The notes below the pieces were generated by a model, which made no database searches, was not told the origin of the DNA, and saw only the letters and a list, made by a program, of their open reading frames with translations. The translations under genes and the position numbers were made by a program. Shown piece by piece: positions 1 to 6,767 of a stretch of DNA of 13,603 bases. Every line of letters begins with the position of its first letter. The stretch's first letter is position 1. Location of the stretch: contig USIN01000030.1 in assembly GCA_900554715.1 (NCBI GenBank), positions 1 to 13,603 on the forward strand, written 5' to 3'. The DNA is from an uncultured Bacteroidales bacterium. GTDB lineage: Bacteria; Bacteroidota; Bacteroidia; Bacteroidales; Muribaculaceae.

Positions 1-9
1 AAAATTTCA

Positions 10-51
10 GGTGTTTTTGAATGATGTTTTCGGAACATCAAACTGAACACC
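10..51. repeat. Nested inverted repeat (hairpin) near window start
   Basis: The inner arms TGATGTT (22-28) and AACATCA (34-40) are perfectly complementary around a 5-base loop TTCGG. The outer arms GGTGTT (10-15) and AACACC (46-51) also pair, separated from the inner stem by small internal loops. No T-run follows on either strand, so it is not a good intrinsic terminator. It may be an RNA structure at the end of an upstream gene outside the window, or a protein-binding inverted repeat. Confidence 0.45.
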
Positions 52-146
52 CTAAAAAATTAACTAAAAAGAAAAGATTTGCCGACATTCAGAACAATGA
101 TAAAGCCGCCGCGTTACTTAACTTTGCAGAGACTAAAAACAAATAA
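21..146 (+). CDS. Doubtful 41-codon small ORF
   Basis: An ATG-ATG pair at 21-26 follows directly on an in-frame TGA (18-20) and opens a frame of 41 codons ending in TAA at 144-146, 17 bases before the nucleoside kinase start. The predicted peptide is Lys/Asn-rich with a basic stretch (LTKKKRF) and no transmembrane segment or signal peptide. I recognise no family. It is AT-rich, unlike the neighbouring genes, and its 3' end covers the -7 box that probably serves the kinase gene. It could be a real small protein, or simply leader/intergenic DNA with a chance open frame. Confidence 0.18.
   Translation: MMFSEHQTEHPKKLTKKKRFADIQNNDKAAALLNFAETKNK
119..126 (+). promoter_or_regulatory. -7 promoter box TAACTTTG for the nucleoside kinase gene
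   Basis: TAACTTTG is an exact match to the Bacteroidota -7 consensus TAnnTTTG and lies 37 bases upstream of the ATG at 164. Transcription would start near 132-134, giving a leader of about 30 nt. I see no good -33 TTTG at 19-21 bases upstream. Confidence 0.5.
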
Positions 147-163
147 TCCATACCCGAATCACG

Positions 164-1834
164 ATGACCCGACAACTGAGCATATACGTCAAAAATCTGT
201 CAGAATATATTGAAATACCGCGAGGCGAGACTCTCGGCGAGATAGGGCGCCGGCTTGCCGGACGTCTCGGCTTCGAGCCGGTCTGCGCCCTCGTAAACAA
301 CAAGAATGAAGACCTCTGGTTTGAGCTCTATCATCCCAAGCAGGTCGAGTTCCAGCCGCTGACGACGGCGTCGGCGACGAGGGTCTACACCCGCTCGCTG
401 TGTATGCTGCTCTACAGGGCCGTGACACGCTGCTATCCCGGAGCGCGTCTGCGCATCGAGCACACGATTTCGGGCGGCTACTACTGCCGTCTCGACGGCG
501 CCGGCACTGTAGGCGAGTCGACTGCCGAGACTCTCACGGCAGAGATGAATGACCTCATAGCGCGCGACCTGCCCTTCGAGCCGCACGAATGTCTCACCGC
601 CGACGCCATCGAGATATTCCGCTCCCAGGGCCTTGACGACAAGGTCGAACTGCTCGAGACGACGCGCGAGCTATATACCCGCTACTATTCGCTTGACGGC
701 ATCTGCGACAGCTATTACGGGCCGCTGGTGCAGTCGACGCGATGGCTGTCGGTCTTTGCCCTCAAGCCCTATCACGAGGGTCTGCTGCTGCTCGGGTATG
801 ACCGCGGCAATCCGTCGGAGGTGTCGCATGAAGTCAGGCAGGAAAAGATGTTCAAGGCGTTTGTCGACTATCTGCGCTTCAACAGCATCGTCGGCGTCAG
901 GAACGTCGGCGAGCTCAACCGCATGGTAGAGCACGGCATGGCCTCACAGCTGATAAGCCTTGCCGAAGCCCTCCACGAGAAGATCATCGCCGGCATAAGC
1001 GACGATATAGCGCGCCGTTACCGCGACGGAGGCGCCAGGGTGGTGCTCGTAGCCGGGCCGTCATCGTCGGGTAAGACCACGACGACAAAGCGTTTGGCGA
1101 TACAGCTTATGACGAACCTGCTCAAACCGCAGATAATATCACTCGACAATTACTTTATCAACCGAGAGAACACTCCGCGCGACGAAGACGGCGACTATGA
1201 CTATGAATCGCTCTACGCCCTCGATCTCAAGCAGTTTAACGATGACCTAAACGCCATCATCGCCGGGGAGGAAGTCGAGTTGCCGACATATAATTTCGAG
1301 CTGGGATGCCGCCAGTACAAGGGTGACATGATACACCTCGACGAAGGTTCGGTTCTGCTCATCGAGGGCATACACGGTCTCAATCCCGAACTGACCGCGG
1401 CCATAGCCGAGAATATGAAATACCGCGTCTATGTGTCGGCACTGACAACTCTGTCAATCGACGACCACAACTGGATACCGACGTCAGACAACCGCCTGCT
1501 GCGCCGCATCATACGCGATGCCCGCTATCGCGGGACATCGCCCGAGGAAAGCATACGCCGCTGGCCGAGCGTCCGCCGCGGCGAAGAGAAGTGGATTTTC
1601 CCCTTCCAGGAGAATGCCGACGCGACGTTCAATTCGTCGCTGCTCTTCGAACTCGGTGTCATGAAAGAGTATGCCGAAGCGCTGCTCAAAACTGTGCCCA
1701 ACGATGTGCCCGAGTATGCCGAGGCCTATCGTCTGCGCAAGTTCCTGAGCTATTTCGCAGCCATCGGCGACGCCAACATCCCTCCGACAAGCCTCCTTCG
1801 CGAGTTCCTCGGGGGCAGCTCGTTCAAATACTGA
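164..1834 (+). CDS. TGS/ThrRS-like domain fused to a uridine kinase-type nucleoside kinase
   Basis: The protein has 556 aa in three parts. Residues about 1-65 form a TGS-like beta-grasp domain. Residues about 70-220 resemble the second N-terminal (editing) domain of threonyl-tRNA synthetase, with a segment at 77-110 ending in the G-Y-Y motif typical of that fold. Residues about 290-490 form a P-loop kinase of the uridine kinase/phosphoribulokinase type. The Walker A motif GPSSSGKTTT is at 298-307, a substrate-region Asp lies in SLDNYF (326-331), and an acidic EGIHGLN motif is at 401-407. By family it should phosphorylate a nucleoside in the cytoplasm with ATP or GTP; the physiological substrate is uncertain. 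The ThrRS-like part has lost most zinc/editing ligands: by eye Met81, Arg85 and Tyr185 replace His, while Cys181 is kept. The start is the ATG 31 bases after a -7 box. Confidence in the family is high, in the substrate low. Confidence 0.9.
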   Translation: MTRQLSIYVKNLSEYIEIPRGETLGEIGRRLAGRLGFEPVCALVNNKNEDLWFELYHPKQVEFQPLTTASATRVYTRSLCMLLYRAVTRCYPGARLRIEHTISGGYYCRLDGAGTVGESTAETLTAEMNDLIARDLPFEPHECLTADAIEIFRSQGLDDKVELLETTRELYTRYYSLDGICDSYYGPLVQSTRWLSVFALKPYHEGLLLLGYDRGNPSEVSHEVRQEKMFKAFVDYLRFNSIVGVRNVGELNRMVEHGMASQLISLAEALHEKIIAGISDDIARRYRDGGARVVLVAGPSSSGKTTTTKRLAIQLMTNLLKPQIISLDNYFINRENTPRDEDGDYDYESLYALDLKQFNDDLNAIIAGEEVELPTYNFELGCRQYKGDMIHLDEGSVLLIEGIHGLNPELTAAIAENMKYRVYVSALTTLSIDDHNWIPTSDNRLLRRIIRDARYRGTSPEESIRRWPSVRRGEEKWIFPFQENADATFNSSLLFELGVMKEYAEALLKTVPNDVPEYAEAYRLRKFLSYFAAIGDANIPPTSLLREFLGGSSFKY

Positions 1835-1861
1835 AAAATTCAGAAAAACGGTGAACAAATC

Positions 1862-1878
1862 GTCGTCTGACGACTTTT
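1862..1878 (+). terminator. Weak terminator-like hairpin before the TPR gene
   Basis: GTCGT (1862-1866) and ACGAC (1870-1874) pair around a CTG loop, followed directly by TTTT (1875-1878). The 5 bp stem is short, and the T-run is only 6 bases from the next start codon. It could partly terminate the kinase transcript, or be a leader hairpin of the TPR gene. Confidence 0.3.
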
Positions 1879-1884
1879 AAATAT

Positions 1885-2598
1885 ATGAAACTTCTGATCG
1901 TTACAATAATCACAGCCATTTTTGCCTCGGGTCAGGCTTTTGCCATTGACTACAGGCTCACCGAGGCCAAAGCCGATCGCTTCTTCGACAACCGCGAGTG
2001 GGCCAGCGCCCAGGCATTGTACGGTCTCATGCTTGAACAGGAGCCGGGCGTGGCCGCGACATACTCCCATGCCATAGTCGCATCGGCAATGATGGGTGAC
2101 ACGGTGTCGACGTCAGACCTTCTGTCGCAGGCGATGTCGCATGGCGTAAAGGTCGATTCGCTCTTCGAGGCCGTCAGAACGACCGCCTTCGAGGTCAGTG
2201 CGCCGTCGGTCTACGAGAGTTTCATGCTCACCGCCCAGCGAGACTGTCCGTGGCTCGCCCGCGCCATCGACGGACAGCTGCTCGACTATTATCTCTTCCG
2301 TGACAACGGCGAGAAAATCGTTGTTTTTGCCAATAAAATGCTCGCCGGATTGCCCGAATCGACATATTTCCTCGGATGTCTGGCCCGCGGACACGCACTG
2401 CAGGGCGACTTCGAGACCGCCGTGGCCGTGTGGAAACGAATCCTCAGAATCGACCCCGACCATTACGACACGCTGCTCAATCTCGGGAACTATCTGATTA
2501 TAAGCGGAGACCAGGTCAATGCACAGACTTATCTCGAACGCGCCGATAAAATAAAGCCCACGCCGTACGTCACCGAGCGCCTCGCGTCGCTCAGATAA
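1885..2598 (+). CDS. Exported tetratricopeptide-repeat protein
   Basis: The protein has 237 aa. Residues 1-20 are a good Sec signal peptide: Lys2, a hydrophobic core LLIVTIITAIFA, and an A-F-A motif before Ile21. It has no lipobox Cys, so a soluble periplasmic protein is likely. TPR-like helix pairs are visible at about 24-55 and 157-225, best at 160-190 (a G-x-A-L-Q-G-D-F-E-x-A pattern ending in I-D-P) and 194-225. The middle (70-150) is helical but less repeat-like. TPR arrays mediate protein-protein contacts; no catalytic motif is present. It lies 50 bases after the kinase gene on the same strand, with no clear -7 box of its own, so it may share that transcript. The partner and process are unknown. 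Confidence 0.8.
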   Translation: MKLLIVTIITAIFASGQAFAIDYRLTEAKADRFFDNREWASAQALYGLMLEQEPGVAATYSHAIVASAMMGDTVSTSDLLSQAMSHGVKVDSLFEAVRTTAFEVSAPSVYESFMLTAQRDCPWLARAIDGQLLDYYLFRDNGEKIVVFANKMLAGLPESTYFLGCLARGHALQGDFETAVAVWKRILRIDPDHYDTLLNLGNYLIISGDQVNAQTYLERADKIKPTPYVTERLASLR

Positions 2599-2620
2599 TG
2601 CCATATAGCAAAATTTTTAG

Positions 2621-2628
2621 TAATTTTG
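2621..2628 (+). promoter_or_regulatory. -7 promoter box TAATTTTG for HAD-ribF
   Basis: TAATTTTG fits TAnnTTTG exactly and lies in an AT-rich gap, 22 bases before the HAD gene ATG. Transcription would start near 2635, giving a leader of about 16 nt. No convincing -33 TTTG is seen. Confidence 0.55.
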
Positions 2629-2650
2629 CGGCAGAATAACACTGACGGCT

Positions 2651-3271
2651 ATGATTAAAAATCTGCTTTTTGACCTCGGCGGGGTCATCATGGATATTGA
2701 TAAAAACCGGTGTGTCAAGGCGTTTGACGAACTCGGTCTTAAAAATGCCTCGTCATATTTCGGCGAATATTCACAGCAAGGTCCTTTTATGGCGCTTGAG
2801 CGCGGCGATATCGACGCCGCCGAGTTCCACCGCGTTCTGCGCGGCGGTTTTGACGTGCCTGTGACCGACGGTGAGATTGACCGCGCTTTCTGCCGTTTTC
2901 TTATCGGAATTCCTGTCAGACGTCTTCGCGAGCTCGAAGAACTTCGGGCGAAGTATAAGGTCTATATGCTCAGCAACACCAATCCGATAATGTGGGCGGC
3001 GACAATCCGCGACGAGTTCATGAAGGACGGCCGCTGTCGCGAGGATTATTTCGACGGCATCGTCACCTCTTTCGAGGCTAACGCTCTCAAGCCCGAAAAA
3101 GCTATATTCGACCATGTCGTCAAGCAATTAGGCGTCAAGCCCGAGGAAACGCTGTTCTTCGACGACTCGCAGGCCAATCTCGACGCGGCCGCCGCACTGG
3201 GATTCAAGACGCAGCTCGTCGCGCCCGGAACAGAATTCTTCGACACAATCAAGAAGCTCGGGCTGATCTGA
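2651..3271 (+). CDS. HAD-superfamily hydrolase, YihX-like (subfamily IA)
   Basis: The protein has 206 aa, typical of small subfamily I HAD phosphatases. Motif I is FDLGGVIMDID, with nucleophile Asp8. Position +2, where most HAD phosphatases have the acid/base Asp, is Gly10, as in YihX-type enzymes (DLGNV). Motif II is LSNTN (Ser108), motif III Lys147 in LKPEK, and motif IV FFDDS with Asp171/Asp172, which bind Mg2+. The helical cap lies at about 20-90. The likely role is cytoplasmic dephosphorylation of a small phosphorylated metabolite, with sugar phosphates or FMN as candidates. The gene is 5 bases upstream of ribF and probably co-transcribed, so a role in flavin metabolism is possible but not shown. 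The substrate is not known. Confidence 0.85.
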   Translation: MIKNLLFDLGGVIMDIDKNRCVKAFDELGLKNASSYFGEYSQQGPFMALERGDIDAAEFHRVLRGGFDVPVTDGEIDRAFCRFLIGIPVRRLRELEELRAKYKVYMLSNTNPIMWAATIRDEFMKDGRCREDYFDGIVTSFEANALKPEKAIFDHVVKQLGVKPEETLFFDDSQANLDAAAALGFKTQLVAPGTEFFDTIKKLGLI

Positions 3272-3276
3272 CGGTC

Positions 3277-4170
3277 ATGAAGGGCTGTGTCGCAACCATA
3301 GGCATGTTTGACGGTGTGCATCTCGGCCACCGTTTTCTGCTTGACAAGGTCAGACGCGAGGCTGCCGCGCGCGGTCTCGGTACACTCGTCGTGACCTTTG
3401 GGCGCCACCCGCTCAGTGTCATAAACGCCGCTATGGCACCAAAACGTCTTACCACTAACGGTCAGCGCGCCAAGCTTCTGAACGACAGCGGTATCGACCG
3501 GGTCGTGACACTCGATTTCGACGACGCGACGCGCCTGATGACGGCGTCGCAGTTTATGAAACATCTGCGCGATGACTATGACGTCAGGGAGATTGTAATG
3601 GGCTTCAATCACCGCTTCGGCCATGACCGCCTCACTTCGCGCGAACAATATGCCGAGGCCGGCCGCAGCGTCGGGGTCGATGTTGTCTTCGCCGAGCCAT
3701 ACGACGGTGACGGAGGCGACGGAGTGTGCAGCTCGGCCATCAGGGCGGCACTCGTCCGGGGAGATGTCGCCTCGGCAAACCGTATGCTCGGGCGTCCCTA
3801 CAGCCTGCGGGGCAAAGTCGTCGACGGCAAGCGTCTCGGCCGGACTATCGGCTATCCCACAGCCAATATCTCGCTTGGCGACGACAGCCTGCTCGTGCCG
3901 GCCCGCGGGGTCTATGCTGTCAGTGTCACGCTTGACGACGGAGAGACAAAGCGGGGTATGCTCAACATCGGCGTGCGGCCGACGGTGGACGACTCGGAGA
4001 CACCTGAGACGACGCTCGAGGTCAATATTTTCGACTGGGATGGCTCGCTATATGGCCGTGAAATCGAAGTGTCTTTCCTGGCCCGTCTGCGCGACGAACG
4101 CCGTTTTGACAATATAGAGCAATTAAAAAAGCAGCTCGACGAAGACCGCCGGGCTGCTCTTGATGTCTGA
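3277..4170 (+). CDS. ribF: Bifunctional riboflavin kinase / FMN adenylyltransferase (FAD synthetase)
   Basis: The protein has 297 aa and converts riboflavin to FMN and then FAD. The N-terminal adenylyltransferase domain (about 1-155) has the nucleotidyltransferase motif FDGVHLGH at 11-18 and CSSAIR at 151-156. The C-terminal riboflavin kinase domain (about 170-295) has GYPTANI at 192-198, GVYAVSV, LNIGVRPT at 229-236 and catalytic Glu248 in TTLEVNIFDW. The start at 3277 leaves only three residues before CVATIG, whereas E. coli RibF has about 16. The frame is open upstream into the HAD gene, but no ATG is seen just before, so a shortened N-terminus seems real. It follows the HAD gene by 5 bases and ends 15 bases from convergent frr. 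Confidence 0.95.
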   Translation: MKGCVATIGMFDGVHLGHRFLLDKVRREAAARGLGTLVVTFGRHPLSVINAAMAPKRLTTNGQRAKLLNDSGIDRVVTLDFDDATRLMTASQFMKHLRDDYDVREIVMGFNHRFGHDRLTSREQYAEAGRSVGVDVVFAEPYDGDGGDGVCSSAIRAALVRGDVASANRMLGRPYSLRGKVVDGKRLGRTIGYPTANISLGDDSLLVPARGVYAVSVTLDDGETKRGMLNIGVRPTVDDSETPETTLEVNIFDWDGSLYGREIEVSFLARLRDERRFDNIEQLKKQLDEDRRAALDV

Positions 4171-4212
4171 TGACAGAGTCTGTTGTCAGACTGTGAGAAT
4201 TTCTTTTTCTTT
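4165..4212 (+). terminator. Intrinsic terminator candidate after ribF (convergent with frr)
   Basis: GTCTGATGACAG (4165-4176) pairs with CTGTTGTCAGAC (4180-4191) around an AGT loop, giving 12 pairs including two G-U wobbles. The wobbles form only in plus-strand RNA; minus-strand RNA would have A-C mismatches, which favours service to ribF. A U-rich stretch (4199-4212) starts about 8 bases after the stem, later than ideal. The stem overlaps the stop codons of both ribF and frr. Confidence 0.5.
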
Positions 4213-4746
4213 GGCTGCGAAGAGTTCGTCAATCTTCTTGAGATATTTGTCGTGGAGCTTCTGGACAGAAGCCTCGGCGTCTTTTTCGACGTCTTCGGGC
4301 ATGCCCTGTTTGACGGCTTTCTTGAGGCCTTCGATGGCGTCGCGTCGGGCGTTGCGGACAGAGACTTTCGCTTGTTCGGTCTCGGCTTTTGACTGTTTGA
4401 CGAGCTGTTTGCGGCGGTCTTCGGTCAGCGGCGGTATCGAGAGACGGATGACTTCGCCGTTGTTCTCGGGCGTTATGCCCAGCTCAGAGTTGATGATGGC
4501 TTTTTCGATTTCCTTGAACATCGATTTTTCCCAAGGTGTGATGGCGATAGTGCGTGCGTCGGGGACGCTGACGTTTGCCACGTTTGAGATGGGCACAGCG
4601 CTGCCGTAGTATTCGACACGGATGCCGTCGATGATTTTCGGATTGGCTTTGCCTGCGCGGATGTGGGCGAGAGATTCGTCGAGATAGGCGACGGCGAGCT
4701 CCATCTTCTCTTCTGCGGGGTCGAGATAAGTCTTTACTTCAATCAT
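4186..4746 (-). CDS. frr: Ribosome recycling factor
   Basis: The protein has 186 aa, the usual RRF length. With EF-G it splits the post-termination ribosome in the cytoplasm. Recognisable segments are the N-terminal helix (MELAVAYLDESLAHIRAGKA, with the conserved I-R-A-G-K-A), a domain II region with Y-Y-G-S-x-V-P-I and I-x-P-W-E-K, the I-P-P-L-T-E-D-R-R-K hinge, and a long C-terminal helical region. The ATG at 4746 is chosen because it gives the canonical MIEVKTYL start. The frame is open far upstream inside pyrH, but that extension is Arg/His-rich out-of-frame translation. It lies 20 bases downstream of pyrH in the widespread pyrH-frr operon. Confidence 0.97.
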   Translation of the reverse strand: MIEVKTYLDPAEEKMELAVAYLDESLAHIRAGKANPKIIDGIRVEYYGSAVPISNVANVSVPDARTIAITPWEKSMFKEIEKAIINSELGITPENNGEVIRLSIPPLTEDRRKQLVKQSKAETEQAKVSVRNARRDAIEGLKKAVKQGMPEDVEKDAEASVQKLHDKYLKKIDELFAAKEKEILTV

Positions 4747-4766
4747 GATTATATGGTTTTTAGTGA

Positions 4767-5483
4767 TTATTGCTGATAGACGAGTGTGCCGACAGGCTCT
4801 CCGGCGACTACTTTGGCGAGGTTGCCGGGCTTGTCCATGTTGAAGACGACGATAGGCATCTTGTTTTCCTTGCACAGGGCTGTGGCGGTGAGGTCCATGA
4901 CCTTGAGGCCGCGGTTGTAGATTTCGTCGTATGTGATTTCGTCGAATTTTGTGGCTGTCGGGTCTTTTTCGGGGTCTGCGGTGTATATGCCGTCGACGCG
5001 GGTGCCCTTGAGCATGACGTCGGCCTCGATTTCGATGGCCCGCAGGGCCGAGCCGGTGTCGGTTGTGAAGAACGGGTTGCCTGTGCCGCACGAGATGATG
5101 GCTACCTCGCCGCGGCGCAGAGTCTCGATGGCGCGGTGGCTGCCGTAAGGCTCTCCGATGGGGAACATGCCGATGGCGGTGAGTACGCGAGCCGGCTGGC
5201 CGATAGATTCGAGAGCCGAGCTGAGAGCGAGTGAGTTGATGACTGTGGCGAGCATGCCCATCTGGTCGCCTTTGACGCGGTCGAAGCCTTTGGCCGCACC
5301 CGAGAGGCCGCGGAAGATATTGCCGCCGCCGATGACAATGCCTGTCTCGACGCCGTTGTCGACCATTTCTTTAATCTGCGAGGCATACTGGGCGAGGCGC
5401 TCGGTGTCGATGCCGTAGCCCTGTTGGCCCATCAGAGATTCGCCGCTGAGTTTTAATAGTACACGCTTATATTTAGTTCTCAT
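4767..5483 (-). CDS. pyrH: UMP kinase (uridylate kinase)
   Basis: The protein has 238 aa and converts UMP plus ATP to UDP in de novo pyrimidine synthesis. It belongs to the amino acid kinase fold and acts as a cytoplasmic hexamer. Motifs are KLSGE at 11-15, IGGGNIFRG at 51-59, DQMGMLAT at 73-80 (UMP and allosteric region), the GTGNPFFTTDT stretch at 133-143 and the KGTRVDGIYTADP nucleotide-binding loop at 159-171. The ATG at 5483 gives the standard MRTKYKRVLLKLSGES start. The gene is first in a two-gene operon with frr, diverges from manC across 135 bases, and has a consensus -7 box 24 bases upstream. tsf, often upstream in other phyla, is absent here. Confidence 0.97.
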   Translation of the reverse strand: MRTKYKRVLLKLSGESLMGQQGYGIDTERLAQYASQIKEMVDNGVETGIVIGGGNIFRGLSGAAKGFDRVKGDQMGMLATVINSLALSSALESIGQPARVLTAIGMFPIGEPYGSHRAIETLRRGEVAIISCGTGNPFFTTDTGSALRAIEIEADVMLKGTRVDGIYTADPEKDPTATKFDEITYDEIYNRGLKVMDLTATALCKENKMPIVVFNMDKPGNLAKVVAGEPVGTLVYQQ

Positions 5484-5506
5484 ACCTAATGTTTTTGTTT
5501 ATATGG

Positions 5507-5514
5507 CAAAGATA
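5507..5514 (-). promoter_or_regulatory. -7 promoter box TATCTTTG for pyrH-frr
   Basis: Read on the minus strand, TATCTTTG matches TAnnTTTG exactly, 23 bases before the pyrH ATG. The leader would be about 17 nt. A possible -33 (ATTG at 5531-5534) is 16 bases away, shorter than the usual 19-21. Confidence 0.6.
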
Positions 5515-5553
5515 ACGCTTTTAGTGGTTGCAATGACGAAAAATATATCTTTT

Positions 5554-5585
5554 TTTGTTTGTCAACTCTAAAAATACTAACTTAG
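5554..5585 (+). promoter_or_regulatory. Bacteroidota-type promoter for manC
   Basis: TTTG at 5554-5557 and TAACTTAG at 5578-5585 (one mismatch to TAnnTTTG) are separated by 20 bases, the spacing expected for the Bacteroidota primary sigma factor. Transcription would start near 5592, giving a leader of about 27 nt before the ATG at 5619. This is the only promoter in the window with a -33 element at correct spacing. Confidence 0.6.
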
Positions 5586-5618
5586 CGACAGTTTAACATC
5601 ATCTAAAACGAACCTTTT

Positions 5619-6701
5619 ATGAAAGAGGACAAAAGATATTGCGTTATCATGTGCGGCGGCATCGGCAGCCGTTTCTGGCCCTATAGCCGCACTGATCTCC
5701 CCAAACAGTTTCTTGATTTTTTCGGCACCGGACGCTCGTTGCTGCAGATGAGCTATGACCGTATACTGCCTGTCGTGCCGAGCGAGCGAATCATCGTCGT
5801 GACGAACGAGTTGTATGCGCCGCTCGTGAAGCAGCAGCTTCCCGAGCTGTCAGACAGTCAGATACTGCTTGAGCCGGCGCGCCGCAACACAGCGCCCTGC
5901 ATCGCATGGGCGGCCTGGCATATAGGTGCCATCGACCCCGAGGCTTCGATGATAGTAGTGCCGAGCGATCACCTTATCACCCGTGAACTCGAGTTTCAGG
6001 CAAGTGTCGTCAACGGCTTTGAGTTTGTCGAGCAGAACGACGCCCTGCTGACTCTCGGCATCAAGCCGACGAGGCCCGAGACGGGTTACGGCTACATACA
6101 GATTGGCGAGGAGGTCACTGGTCATATCCGCAAGGTGAAGACTTTCACCGAGAAGCCTGACAGAAAACTCGCCGAAGTCTTCGTCGAATCGGGCGAATTC
6201 TTCTGGAATTCAGGTATATTTCTGTGGAGTGTCAAGTCGATTAAAAAGGCTCTGAAGGAATACGCCCCCGAGATTACCGCGAATTTCGACGAAATTGCAG
6301 GTGCTTTTGCGACTGAGGCTGAGACAGCCGCTATAGCAGAGAAATTCCCTGCCTGCATGAGCATTTCGATAGATTTCGCCGTGATGGAGAAAGCCAAAAA
6401 CGTCTATGTCGAGACGGTCAACTTCGGCTGGAACGATCTCGGCACGTGGAGCGCTCTCTATGATATCTCGCCCAAGAACAAGGACGGCAATGTCACGCAG
6501 AACTGCAATGTGCTGTCATATAACTCGAAGGGTAATATATTTGCCGTGCGCGGCGAGAAGCTTATCGTTGTCGACGGTCTCGAAGACTATATTGTGTCGG
6601 ATGCCGGCGACGTGCTGCTGATATTCCCCAAGAGCGAGGAACAGCGCATCAAGCAGGTTGTCAACGATGCCAAAATGGTCTTCGGTGACAAATATCTGTA
6701 A
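5619..6701 (+). CDS. manC: Mannose-1-phosphate guanylyltransferase (GDP-mannose pyrophosphorylase)
   Basis: The protein has 360 aa and makes GDP-mannose from mannose-1-phosphate and GTP, supplying surface glycans and the GDP-fucose route. The nucleotidyltransferase signature is CGGIGSRFWPYSR at 12-24, followed by PKQF at 28-31. Further motifs are VPSDH at 114-118 (metal/substrate Asp117), FTEKPD at 176-181, WNSGIF at 196-201, and IDFAVMEKA (251-259) with WNDLGTW (271-277). It is the short form without the phosphomannose isomerase domain of many proteobacterial ManC/AlgA proteins. It stands alone with its own promoter and a terminator. The convergent neighbour is a glycosyltransferase, consistent with but not proving a shared glycan role. 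Confidence 0.95.
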   Translation: MKEDKRYCVIMCGGIGSRFWPYSRTDLPKQFLDFFGTGRSLLQMSYDRILPVVPSERIIVVTNELYAPLVKQQLPELSDSQILLEPARRNTAPCIAWAAWHIGAIDPEASMIVVPSDHLITRELEFQASVVNGFEFVEQNDALLTLGIKPTRPETGYGYIQIGEEVTGHIRKVKTFTEKPDRKLAEVFVESGEFFWNSGIFLWSVKSIKKALKEYAPEITANFDEIAGAFATEAETAAIAEKFPACMSISIDFAVMEKAKNVYVETVNFGWNDLGTWSALYDISPKNKDGNVTQNCNVLSYNSKGNIFAVRGEKLIVVDGLEDYIVSDAGDVLLIFPKSEEQRIKQVVNDAKMVFGDKYL

Positions 6702-6727
6702 GAAAAGGAAATGAAGATAATGAATCT

Positions 6728-6767
6728 GAGAGAGCCGGGACGCAGAGTCTCAGCTCTTTCTTTTTTT
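6728..6767 (+). terminator. Intrinsic terminator after manC
   Basis: GAGAGAGC (6728-6735) pairs with GCTCTTTC (6753-6760), one G-U wobble included, followed directly by seven T (6761-6767). An alternative 6 bp stem, CTGAGA (6726-6731) with TCTCAG (6748-6753), also exists. The element overlaps the 3' end of the convergent glycosyltransferase gene. No comparable T-run is present for the minus-strand transcript. Confidence 0.6.

Noticed and set aside
4747..5091. N-terminal extension of frr to a 301-codon ORF
   Set aside because: The extension is Arg/His-rich out-of-frame translation of pyrH. The ATG at 4746 gives the canonical 186-residue RRF.
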